The notes beneath the pieces were generated by a model. That model did no database searches, had not been told where the DNA came from, and saw only the letters and a list, made by a program, of their open reading frames with translations. From Hymenobacter siberiensis (GTDB lineage Bacteria > Bacteroidota > Bacteroidia > Cytophagales > Hymenobacteraceae), in NCBI RefSeq assembly GCF_018967845.1, contig NZ_JAHLZZ010000001.1, positions 3,844,001 through 3,908,000 on the forward strand: 64,000 bases of DNA, written 5' to 3'. Position 1 is the stretch's first letter, and every line of letters starts with the position of its first letter. Positions 1 through 6,283 of the stretch are shown one piece after another. The position numbers and the translations under genes were made by a program.

Positions 1-333
1 TCGCTGCACGACGACTGGCAGACCTGGCTGTATGGCGGGCCGGTGTACGCGGGGTATCTGGCGCTGATATTCTGGCGGGTATTTCCCCGGCCGCGCCAGG
101 GGCTGCTGCTGGCGGCGGGCATCTGGGCGGGGCAGGTGGCGGGGGCCGCGCTGCTGCCGGGCATCGTGGGCAACCCCGGCTGGCTGGTATTCGGGCTGCT
201 GCTGGGGCGCTTCACGGGCATCTATCACCCGCCCGCACCCGATGAGCGCCCCCTGAGCCCGGGCCGGCAGCTGCTGGGCTGGCTGATGGTGGCTATTTTT
301 GTACTCTGCTTCACCCCCAGCCCATTTGCTTAG
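1..333 (+). CDS. C-terminal part of a multi-pass membrane protein, probably site-2 protease (M50) family
   Basis: The reading frame is open from the first base, so the gene begins outside the window and only about 110 residues are visible. They hold three hydrophobic stretches (around residues 15-40, 48-62 and 90-105), and the chain ends shortly after the last one. The end pattern (a membrane segment, a polar loop with HPPAPDE, a conserved PLSPGRQLLGW stretch and a final hydrophobic helix ending FTPSPF) resembles the tail of Bacteroidota site-2 protease-like proteins, integral membrane zinc peptidases. The HExxH zinc motif would lie upstream and cannot be checked here, so the family call is inferred from the tail only. 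Another polytopic membrane protein remains possible. Confidence 0.45.
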   Translation, partial: SLHDDWQTWLYGGPVYAGYLALIFWRVFPRPRQGLLLAAGIWAGQVAGAALLPGIVGNPGWLVFGLLLGRFTGIYHPPAPDERPLSPGRQLLGWLMVAIFVLCFTPSPFA

Positions 334-364
334 CGGCTGGCTAGTTGAGTTAGCCGGTGAACGG

Positions 365-448
365 TGTAGAGACGCATCTTTGCGTCTCGGCGTCCGCGCC
401 GCGTGGCTGAAATTGGTTCATAGCCAAGACGCAAAGATGCGTCTCTAC
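365..448. repeat. Inverted repeat with 22-bp perfect arms (GTAGAGACGCATC family)
   Basis: Bases 365-386 and 427-448 are exact reverse complements (GTAGAGACGCATCTTTGCGT core) around a 40-base loop. Imperfect pairing continues outwards (GGCTGG, GTTGAGTTA and GAACG blocks recur inverted to about 327 and 490). Each arm is also nearly self-complementary around GACGCAWWGATGCGTC. The repeat fills the gap between the membrane protein and the next gene. It could act as a terminator for the first gene, although there is no T-tract, so a mobile palindromic repeat is the simpler description. Confidence 0.75.
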
Positions 449-544
449 ATCGTTCCGGAATTCTCGTAACTCAACCCAACCAGCCACTTCATAACACCAC
501 CCTCCGCTCCCCCTCATTCTACCCACTCCCCACCCCTCCCCTGA

Positions 545-1183
545 ATGATTTTTAGCCAAAAACAGCTTTTTCTGGGTACCACGCACATCGAGCTGCGGGC
601 CGAAAGCCTGTACGTGTGCAAGCGCAACCCCCAGGGCGTGCCCACGCTCGAAACCGAGGTGCCTTACGAAGAAATTCTGCCCATCAAGTCCGGCGAGCAC
701 CGCCACATCCCCACCAACCAGCTGCTGCTCACGGGGCTGCTGCTTGTGTTTCTGGGCTACGGCCCGTGGCGCGAGTGGCTGGCCACGGGGCATACCGGGG
801 TGGCACTGTACTCGTGGTGGCTCATTTTTGGGGTAAACGTGCTGGCCAGCTGGCTGCGCTTCGAGCAGCAGTGGTGCACGTTCCGGTTGCGCACGGCGCA
901 TCTGGCCATCACGCTGGCCGGCCGGCCCTGGCAGCGCAAGCAGTTCCGCACTTTAGTGGCGGAGCTGGAGCGCCGCACCAAAACCTACCTGCGCGACGAG
1001 TACGGCCAGGTAAACCCCCTCGGCTTCATCGAGCCGCAGCTGCGCCGCGTGGCCTGGCTGCACGAGCTGGACGTACTCAGCGCCCGCGAAGCCCAGGCCC
1101 TGAGCACGCGCCTCACCGGCCGGCGCGGCACCGATACACTCCGCAGCATGGGCCAGGAGCTGGAGTCGCCCTATCTCAACTAA
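545..1183 (+). CDS. Hypothetical membrane protein with a two-helix hairpin
   Basis: A 212-residue protein of unknown function. Residues 1-55 are a polar, beta-rich segment (FLGTTHIELRAESLYV, then a PYEEILPI stretch), followed by two close hydrophobic segments (about 59-78 and 86-106) and a basic cytoplasmic-looking tail rich in Arg. The layout resembles a PH-like domain interrupted by a membrane hairpin, but no named family was recognised. It begins at the first ATG after the palindromic repeat and stands alone between two repeat regions. The frame is supported by GC-rich third positions and the absence of a better overlapping frame. Confidence 0.7.
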   Translation: MIFSQKQLFLGTTHIELRAESLYVCKRNPQGVPTLETEVPYEEILPIKSGEHRHIPTNQLLLTGLLLVFLGYGPWREWLATGHTGVALYSWWLIFGVNVLASWLRFEQQWCTFRLRTAHLAITLAGRPWQRKQFRTLVAELERRTKTYLRDEYGQVNPLGFIEPQLRRVAWLHELDVLSAREAQALSTRLTGRRGTDTLRSMGQELESPYLN

Positions 1184-1203
1184 CCCAGCAGTAATCGTAT
1201 ACT

Positions 1204-1341
1204 CCGGTCCGACCGCCCTAGGCGGTCGGACCGGTTGAAGCACCCCCAATTTCGTTCTCACGACAACCAGTCAGACCGGTTGAAGCTCCCCGATTTCGTT
1301 CTCACGATAACCGGTCGGACCGCCTAGAGCGGTCGGACCGG
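1204..1341. repeat. Composite palindromic element (CCGGTC...GACCGG family), copy 1
   Basis: A 31-base palindrome built on CCGGTCCGACCGCC/CTAGG begins at 1204. It is followed by a spacer starting TTGAAGCACCCCC, a truncated half-palindrome (CCAGTCAGACCGG), a second copy of the spacer, and a closing palindrome ending at 1341. The second copy of the family is at 12229-12322 and has only one spacer. Copy 1 therefore looks like a tandem expansion with an internal deletion. It fills most of the gap between the membrane protein and the copper-type operon. Confidence 0.85.
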
Positions 1342-1432
1342 AGCAACGATACTTAGCGCCTATCCGAACAGGCGCTAAAAACCGCGTCGTGCGGCGCGTG
1401 ACGCGCGACTATCTCGGAACAATTCTGACAAG

Positions 1433-1462
1433 TTGAATCCTAAGCTACCGACTTACCTTTGC
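1433..1462 (+). promoter_or_regulatory. Bacteroidota-type promoter of the MbnP operon
   Basis: TTG at 1433-1435 and TACCTTTGC at 1454-1462 are separated by 18 bases, fitting the Bacteroidota primary-sigma pattern (TTG/TTTG about 19 bases before TAnnTTTG). The first gene of the operon starts 20 bases downstream at 1482. Confidence 0.6.
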
Positions 1463-1481
1463 CCGGACAGCTTCCCGCTTT

Positions 1482-1859
1482 ATGCACCGCATTCCGGCTT
1501 TTTTCCTCGTCACGCTCGTGCTGCTCCAGACCTTGGGGCAAGAGGTGCTGGTCGTGGACTATCAGCTGAATAAGGCCCGCATCACGGAACTGTACTGCGT
1601 GAACAAGGCCAGGCCGCAGCTGCACTGCAACGGCAAGTGCCACCTGGCCCAGCAGCTGCGCAAAGCCGAGGGCGGCGACAAAAAAGCCCCCGAAATGCTG
1701 GCCAGGATGAAGTACGAAGTGCTGCCCATGGCCGCCCTGCTGCTACCCCGGCCCCGGCGCTGGCCGGTGGCCGCCCGGCCCTATGCCCGCCGACCTGTGC
1801 CGCACTGTGCGGCAGTGCCCAGCCGGGGCGTGTTTCGCCCGCCCCTGTTATCAGCCTGA
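1482..1859 (+). CDS. Small secreted Cys-containing protein of the MbnP operon
   Basis: A 125-residue protein with an N-terminal signal-like hydrophobic segment (residues 4-19). A conserved core follows: YC39, then CNGKC with C49 and C53 followed by His54. This three-cysteine pattern (YCVNK...LHCNGKCHL) recurs in small Bacteroidota exported proteins found near metal-handling genes. A metal or redox role is plausible but unproven. The C-terminal half is Pro/Arg-rich and unlike a folded domain. It sits 133 bases before the mbnP-like gene, in the same direction and after a good promoter, so co-transcription is likely. The function was not established. Confidence 0.7.
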   Translation: MHRIPAFFLVTLVLLQTLGQEVLVVDYQLNKARITELYCVNKARPQLHCNGKCHLAQQLRKAEGGDKKAPEMLARMKYEVLPMAALLLPRPRRWPVAARPYARRPVPHCAAVPSRGVFRPPLLSA

Positions 1860-1992
1860 TTGTGGCTTTGGCTTTCTGCGCGGCAGAAGGCCGGCCAACT
1901 TGGTGACTCCGTCGGGTTTCCCGGCGGACCGGATGCGCGCATACGCGCTGCTTTTCAATCAGTTGTTGATTTCCCCCTCCCCCGCTTTTCCG

Positions 1993-2763
1993 ATGAAACG
2001 CTTTTCTATTTCCACCCTTTTCTGTACGTTAACCCTTGCTACGCTCGCGCTTGCGGGCTGCAAGAAAGATGAAGTAGTGGCCGCTCCGCCCACGGTATCC
2101 CTCGAATTTGAGCAGACCGTGGGGGCCGACCTGCTGGTACTGGACACCAAAACCTATACTACGCTGGCCGGCGACCAGTTCAGAATCAGCATTTTCCGGC
2201 AGTACATCTCCAACATCGTCTTCACAAAAACCGACGGCTCGACGTATGCCGTGCCCGACAGCTACTACCTGCTGGACGCCGCCAAGCCCGACTCCCGCCA
2301 CCTCACCCTCACCGGCGTGCCGGCCGGCGACTACAAGGGCATCACCTTCACCATTGGGGTCGATAGCGTGCACAATGTTTCGGGCGTGCAGAAAGGCGCG
2401 CTCGACCCCAACAACAACATGTTCTGGACCTGGAATTCGGGCTACATCTTCACCAAGCTCGAAGGGTACTCCGCACAGTCCACCACGTCGGCCCTCACGT
2501 TCCACATTGGGGGCTTTAAAGCGCCAAACAACACCATCCGGACCGTTTCGCCGGCTTTTCCCAGCGGAATGACCCTGCTGGTGCGCGCCGACCACAGCCC
2601 CGAAATCCACCTGAATGTGGACTTGCTCAAGCTCTTCAGTGGGCCGAGCACCATTCGATTTGCGACGCTGTCTGACGTGCAGTCGCCGGGGAGCAATGCG
2701 GTAAAAGTGGCCAATAACTACGCGGCCGGCATGTATTCGGTCGAGCACATCCACGCCAACTAG
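1993..2763 (+). CDS. MbnP-family (copper-binding type) periplasmic lipoprotein
   Basis: A 256-residue protein starting MKRFS with a lipobox (LALAGC, Cys at about 21), so it is exported and lipid-anchored. The body matches MbnP: FRQYISNIVFTKTDGS, the DSVHNVSGVQKGALDP segment, and the NMFWTWNSGYIF stretch, which carries the family's conserved tryptophans. In studied MbnP proteins one Trp is oxidised to kynurenine by the partner MbnH and helps bind copper; the MbnH-like gene follows 7 bases downstream. The ATG at 1993 is preferred over an in-frame start at 1783 because it gives a proper lipoprotein signal. No methanobactin genes are visible, so the physiological metal source is unknown. Confidence 0.88.
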   Translation: MKRFSISTLFCTLTLATLALAGCKKDEVVAAPPTVSLEFEQTVGADLLVLDTKTYTTLAGDQFRISIFRQYISNIVFTKTDGSTYAVPDSYYLLDAAKPDSRHLTLTGVPAGDYKGITFTIGVDSVHNVSGVQKGALDPNNNMFWTWNSGYIFTKLEGYSAQSTTSALTFHIGGFKAPNNTIRTVSPAFPSGMTLLVRADHSPEIHLNVDLLKLFSGPSTIRFATLSDVQSPGSNAVKVANNYAAGMYSVEHIHAN

Positions 2764-2770
2764 TCCGGCC

Positions 2771-3814
2771 ATGCGCCGCACCTTGGTTGCCTCGCTGGCC
2801 TGTGGGCTAGCGGGGCTGCTCCTGGCGGGCTGCGGCCTCGGCGACGTGGTGGAGCCGGATGCCCCGGTACCCGGCACCACCCTCCCGGCCAACTTCCCCG
2901 CCCCCGTGTATGCCCCGGATGCCAACCCGCCCACGGCGGCGGCGTTTGGGCTAGGCCGCAGCTTATTTTATGATGTCCGGCTCTCGCGCGACGGGTCTGT
3001 GTCGTGCGGCAGCTGCCACCAGCAATTCGTGGCCTTCGCCAACGCCGACCACCGCCTGAGCCACGGCGTGGCCAACCGCCTGGGCACCCGCAACGCCCCG
3101 GCCCTGCAGAACCTGCGCTGGAAATCGGAATTTTTCTGGGACGGCGGACCCAAAAACCTCGAAACCCTGCCCCTGGCCCCGCTCACCAATCCGCTGGAAA
3201 TGGACGAAACACTGCCCCGCGTCCTAGCCAGGCTCAATGCCGATGCCGATTACCCACGGCGCTTCGCGGCGGTGTACGGGGCGGGGCCCATCGATTCCTA
3301 CCAGTTTCTGCGGGCGCTGGCGCAGTACACGGCCGCACTCACCTCGGCCAACTCGCGCTACGATAAAGTGGTGCGCGGCGAGGCCGGGGCCGTACTCACG
3401 GCCGGCGAAGGGCGCGGCCGGGTACTGGTGGCGCAAAAATGCGCCAGCTGCCATGCCACCGACTTATTCACCGACGAAACCTACCGCAACAACGGCCTCA
3501 GTGCCACCTTCGAAGCCGATTCGGGCCGCGCCCACATCACCCGGCGCACCACCGACGTGGGCCGCTTTAAAGTACCCAGCCTGCGCAATGTGGCCCTCAC
3601 AGCCCCCTACATGCACGACGGCCGCTTTGCCACGCTGGCGCAGGTGCTGGCTCACTACGACCACGGCGTGGTGGCCTCCCCCACTCTCGACCCGGCCCTT
3701 CGCCCGGCGGGCATTCCCCTTACCGCAACAGAAGAAGCCGATATCATCGCCTTCCTGCACACGCTCACCGACGACTCGTTTATTCACGATGTGCGACTGG
3801 CGGCGCAGCCCTAG
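2771..3814 (+). CDS. Diheme cytochrome c peroxidase/MauG-family enzyme (MbnH-like)
   Basis: A 347-residue lipoprotein (LLAGC lipobox, Cys21) with two c-type heme sites, CGSCH at 79-83 and CASCH at 224-228, and the family block APYMHDGRF near residue 278. This is the CcpA/MauG/MbnH fold, which performs peroxide-dependent oxidation in the periplasm. The position directly after an MbnP gene argues for the MbnH role, oxidising a Trp of MbnP, rather than bulk peroxide removal. The length is normal for the family. The stop is 18 bases before the next gene, consistent with an operon. Which subtype (MbnH or classical peroxidase) is inferred from context. Confidence 0.9.
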   Translation: MRRTLVASLACGLAGLLLAGCGLGDVVEPDAPVPGTTLPANFPAPVYAPDANPPTAAAFGLGRSLFYDVRLSRDGSVSCGSCHQQFVAFANADHRLSHGVANRLGTRNAPALQNLRWKSEFFWDGGPKNLETLPLAPLTNPLEMDETLPRVLARLNADADYPRRFAAVYGAGPIDSYQFLRALAQYTAALTSANSRYDKVVRGEAGAVLTAGEGRGRVLVAQKCASCHATDLFTDETYRNNGLSATFEADSGRAHITRRTTDVGRFKVPSLRNVALTAPYMHDGRFATLAQVLAHYDHGVVASPTLDPALRPAGIPLTATEEADIIAFLHTLTDDSFIHDVRLAAQP

Positions 3815-3832
3815 GCTTCAGCATTTACTTCG

Positions 3833-4840
3833 ATGAACTCTCAGAAATCTATTCTCATAAGCCTGCTGCTGAGTGGGCTGGCGCTGCCCGGCCGGGCCTG
3901 CGACATCTGCGGCTGCTTCATGGGCATCACGCCCTACGACAACCAGAGCGGTTTCAGCCTGATGCACCGCTACCGCATCTTCAACGGCTACCAGGCGCTG
4001 GGGCAGTCGCCGCAGTTTTTCCCGGCCGGGGCGCGGCCGTTTTTCCCCTCGCCCCTCAACGGCGACAACGGCTACGCCCACAGCCACCACGGCGAACCGA
4101 CCGATTTCGAAGCTTTCCGCGTCATCGAATTGCGCGGAAAATACTTCCTCTCGCAACGCGTGGAGCTGAACGCCTTCGTGCCCTACATGATGAATACCTC
4201 GCAGATAAACGGCCGGCAGCTGAACTCGGCCGGTGTGGGCGACGTGACAGTTTTTACCGGCTACCACCTCATCCGGGCCATCGAAACGGCCGGGGTGCAG
4301 AGCCGGCTCATTGTGGGCGGCGGCCTGAAGCTGCCCACCGGCGAGTACACCCGCCAGAATGCCCAGGGCCAGCGCTACCCGCTGCTAAACCAGGTGGGCA
4401 CCGGCACCACCGACGGCTTCGTGTACGCCAACTACATCGGCAGCTTCCATAGCTTCGGGCTGAGCGTGAACAGCAGCTACCGCCGCTCCACGGAAAACAC
4501 ATTCCGCAACAGCCTGGCCCCGAGCACGGCCACCTACGCCAGCCTGTTCTACCGCGTGCCGCTGGGCGAAAACTGGCAGGTGTACCCCTCAGCGCAGTTT
4601 TTCTACGAGAAAACCAAGGGCGAGATGCTGGACGGCCAGCTCACCGGCGAGCACGCCATGAACAACGCCCTGCTGGGCCCCGGGCTAGATGTGTACTACA
4701 AAAACTTCTCGCTCAACACCAGCTTCCAGCTGCCCATCTACACCGCCACTACGGACCACCCGGCCAGCGCCGGCCGAATGGTGGTATCCGTCGGCTACAG
4801 CTTCAAGCAGACCAAATACCTGCTGCACGGCAAAAGCTGA
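3833..4840 (+). CDS. Outer-membrane beta-barrel transporter-like protein with CDICGC motif
   Basis: A 335-residue protein with a signal peptide (residues 1-21) and then a mature start CDICGCFMGI, a Cys-rich motif found in barrel proteins that accompany MbnP/peroxidase pairs in Bacteroidota. The rest is alternating aromatic and polar strands (for example YFLSQRVELNAFVPYM, GVGDVTVFTGYH, SRLIVGGGLKLPTG, SFQLPIYT) and ends GYSFKQTKYLLHGKS, consistent with an outer-membrane porin-like fold. The gene follows the diheme enzyme in the same operon and is closed by a strong terminator. The substrate is unknown; metal or metal-chelate transport is an inference. Confidence 0.75.
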   Translation: MNSQKSILISLLLSGLALPGRACDICGCFMGITPYDNQSGFSLMHRYRIFNGYQALGQSPQFFPAGARPFFPSPLNGDNGYAHSHHGEPTDFEAFRVIELRGKYFLSQRVELNAFVPYMMNTSQINGRQLNSAGVGDVTVFTGYHLIRAIETAGVQSRLIVGGGLKLPTGEYTRQNAQGQRYPLLNQVGTGTTDGFVYANYIGSFHSFGLSVNSSYRRSTENTFRNSLAPSTATYASLFYRVPLGENWQVYPSAQFFYEKTKGEMLDGQLTGEHAMNNALLGPGLDVYYKNFSLNTSFQLPIYTATTDHPASAGRMVVSVGYSFKQTKYLLHGKS

Positions 4841-4850
4841 CGATTACACA

Positions 4851-4900
4851 ACGCAAAAAGGAGCCCCCGTTGCTTGCGCGACCGGGGCTCCTTTTTGCGT
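4851..4900. terminator. Bidirectional terminator between the MbnP operon and pgk
   Basis: ACGCAAAAAGGAGCCCC (4851-4867) pairs with GGGGCTCCTTTTTGCGT (4884-4900). The hairpin has A- and T-tracts on both sides, serving both convergent transcripts. Confidence 0.9.
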
Positions 4901-4925
4901 TATTATACTGGTTCTTCGCTACATC

Positions 4926-6116
4926 CTAACCCAGCGCCGTTACGCCGGGCAGCGCCTTGCCTTCCATGTACTCCAGCAGCGCGCCGCCGCCGGTGCTGAT
5001 GTAGCTCACCTGGTCGCCAAAACCAAGCTGCTGCACGGCCGCCGCCGAGTCGCCGCCGCCGATGAGCGAGTAGGCGCCGGCCGCCGTGGCCTCGGCAATG
5101 GCCTGGGCCACGTACTCGGTGCCGAGCGAGAAGTTGCTCATTTCGAACACACCCATCGGGCCGTTCCAGAGGATAGTTTTGCTGTTGCGAATAACTGCGG
5201 CGAAGGCTTCGCGGCTTTCGGGACCGAGGTCGAGGCCCATCCAGCCGTCGGGGATGCTGAGGTTGCTGGCCACGTCCACGTTGGCATCGTTGGCGAATTT
5301 ATCGGCGATGAGCGAGTCGGCGGGCAGCATCAGGTTCACGCCCTTGTCTTTGGCCTTCTGGATGAGCTGGCGGGCCAGGTCCACTTTGTCGGCTTCCAGC
5401 AGCGAGCTGCCGACGTGGCCATTCTCGGCCACGGCAAACGTGTAGGCCATACCGCCGCCGATGAGCAGGTTGTCAACCTTATCGAGCAGCTTTTCGATGA
5501 TGAGAATCTTGTCTGAAATCTTGGCCCCGCCCATGATGGCGGTGAAGGGCCGCTCGGCATTTTCGAGCACCTTCTGGGCGTTGTCGATTTCGGATTGCAG
5601 CAGGTAGCCGCCCACACGGTCCTGCGCAGCAAAGGAATTGGCCATCACGGCCGTGGAGGCGTGGGCGCGGTGCGCGGTGCCAAAGGCATCGTTCACGTAC
5701 ACATTGCCCAGGGTGGCCAGCTTGGCGGCGAAGACCGGGTCGCCGGCTTCCTCCTCCTTATAGAAGCGCACGTTGTCCATGAGCAGCACTTCGCCGGGCT
5801 GCAGAGCGGCCGCTTTCTGGGCGCCTTCGGCCCCAAGCACGTCGCCACCAAACTGCACTTCGCGGCCGTATTCCTGCGAGAGACGCGCCATGAGGGCTTC
5901 GAGCGAAAACTTCTGCTCGTAACCGCCCTTGGGCCGGCCCAGGTGTGAAAGCAGCACCACGGAGCCGCCATCGTTCAGGATTTTCATCACCGAGCGGGTG
6001 GCCATGCGGATGCGCGTGTCATCGGTGATGCGCAGGTCCTTATCAAGGGGCACGTTGAAATCGACGCGCATCACGGCGCGCTTGCCGGCGAAGTTGTAGG
6101 TATCGAGGGTGTTCAT
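4926..6116 (-). CDS. pgk: Phosphoglycerate kinase
   Basis: A 396-residue cytoplasmic enzyme of glycolysis and gluconeogenesis that transfers phosphate between 1,3-bisphosphoglycerate and ADP. The N-terminal substrate domain shows [11 protein letters not shown], the [11 protein letters not shown] loop and [11 protein letters not shown]. The C-terminal nucleotide domain has [25 protein letters not shown] and the closing [13 protein letters not shown]. Length and motif order are typical, and the ATG at 6116 opens the conserved N-terminus. It is a single gene, convergent with the MbnP operon and divergent from ddl, with a foldback repeat in the divergent gap. Confidence 0.98.
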   Translation of the reverse strand: MNTLDTYNFAGKRAVMRVDFNVPLDKDLRITDDTRIRMATRSVMKILNDGGSVVLLSHLGRPKGGYEQKFSLEALMARLSQEYGREVQFGGDVLGAEGAQKAAALQPGEVLLMDNVRFYKEEEAGDPVFAAKLATLGNVYVNDAFGTAHRAHASTAVMANSFAAQDRVGGYLLQSEIDNAQKVLENAERPFTAIMGGAKISDKILIIEKLLDKVDNLLIGGGMAYTFAVAENGHVGSSLLEADKVDLARQLIQKAKDKGVNLMLPADSLIADKFANDANVDVASNLSIPDGWMGLDLGPESREAFAAVIRNSKTILWNGPMGVFEMSNFSLGTEYVAQAIAEATAAGAYSLIGGGDSAAAVQQLGFGDQVSYISTGGGALLEYMEGKALPGVTALG

Positions 6117-6135
6117 GGGAATGAAGGAATGTGAG

Positions 6136-6257
6136 GTAAGCTTTAGCTTGCCGTGGAGAAAACGTAATCAGACCACAAAGTAAACCCGGCGGGTACACTC
6201 CGAACCGTGAGGCCACAGTGGCGTTGCCTTGTACGATAACGGCAAGCTAAAGCTTAC
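6136..6257. repeat. Foldback repeat, AAGCTTTAGCTTG family, copy 1
   Basis: Bases 6136-6153 (GTAAGCTTTAGCTTGCCG) and 6240-6257 are perfect reverse complements, 86 bases apart, in the divergent pgk/ddl gap. Related arms occur at 18362-18501 and 24645-24724. The right arm ends 10 bases before the ddl -7 box, so the repeat brackets the promoter region. Confidence 0.85.
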
Positions 6258-6267
6258 CGCACTCCCT

Positions 6268-6276
6268 TACCTTTGC
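6268..6276 (+). promoter_or_regulatory. -7 box of the ddl promoter
   Basis: TACCTTTGC matches the TAnnTTTG consensus and lies only seven bases before the ATG at 6284, implying a very short or absent leader. No clear TTG box is seen at the expected distance upstream. Confidence 0.5.
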
Positions 6277-6283
6277 TGCACTT

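Noticed and set aside
616-1194. Long open frame overlapping the hypothetical membrane protein
   Set aside because: It is an out-of-frame shadow of 545-1183, rich in Arg/Ala/His/Pro runs typical of a shifted GC-rich frame.
1783-1992. Upstream extension of the MbnP frame
   Set aside because: The extra residues lack a signal and overlap the previous gene; ATG 1993 gives a proper lipoprotein signal.
1860-1992. Possible riboswitch in the leader between the small Cys protein and mbnP
   Set aside because: No recognised riboswitch core or stable conserved fold was found.
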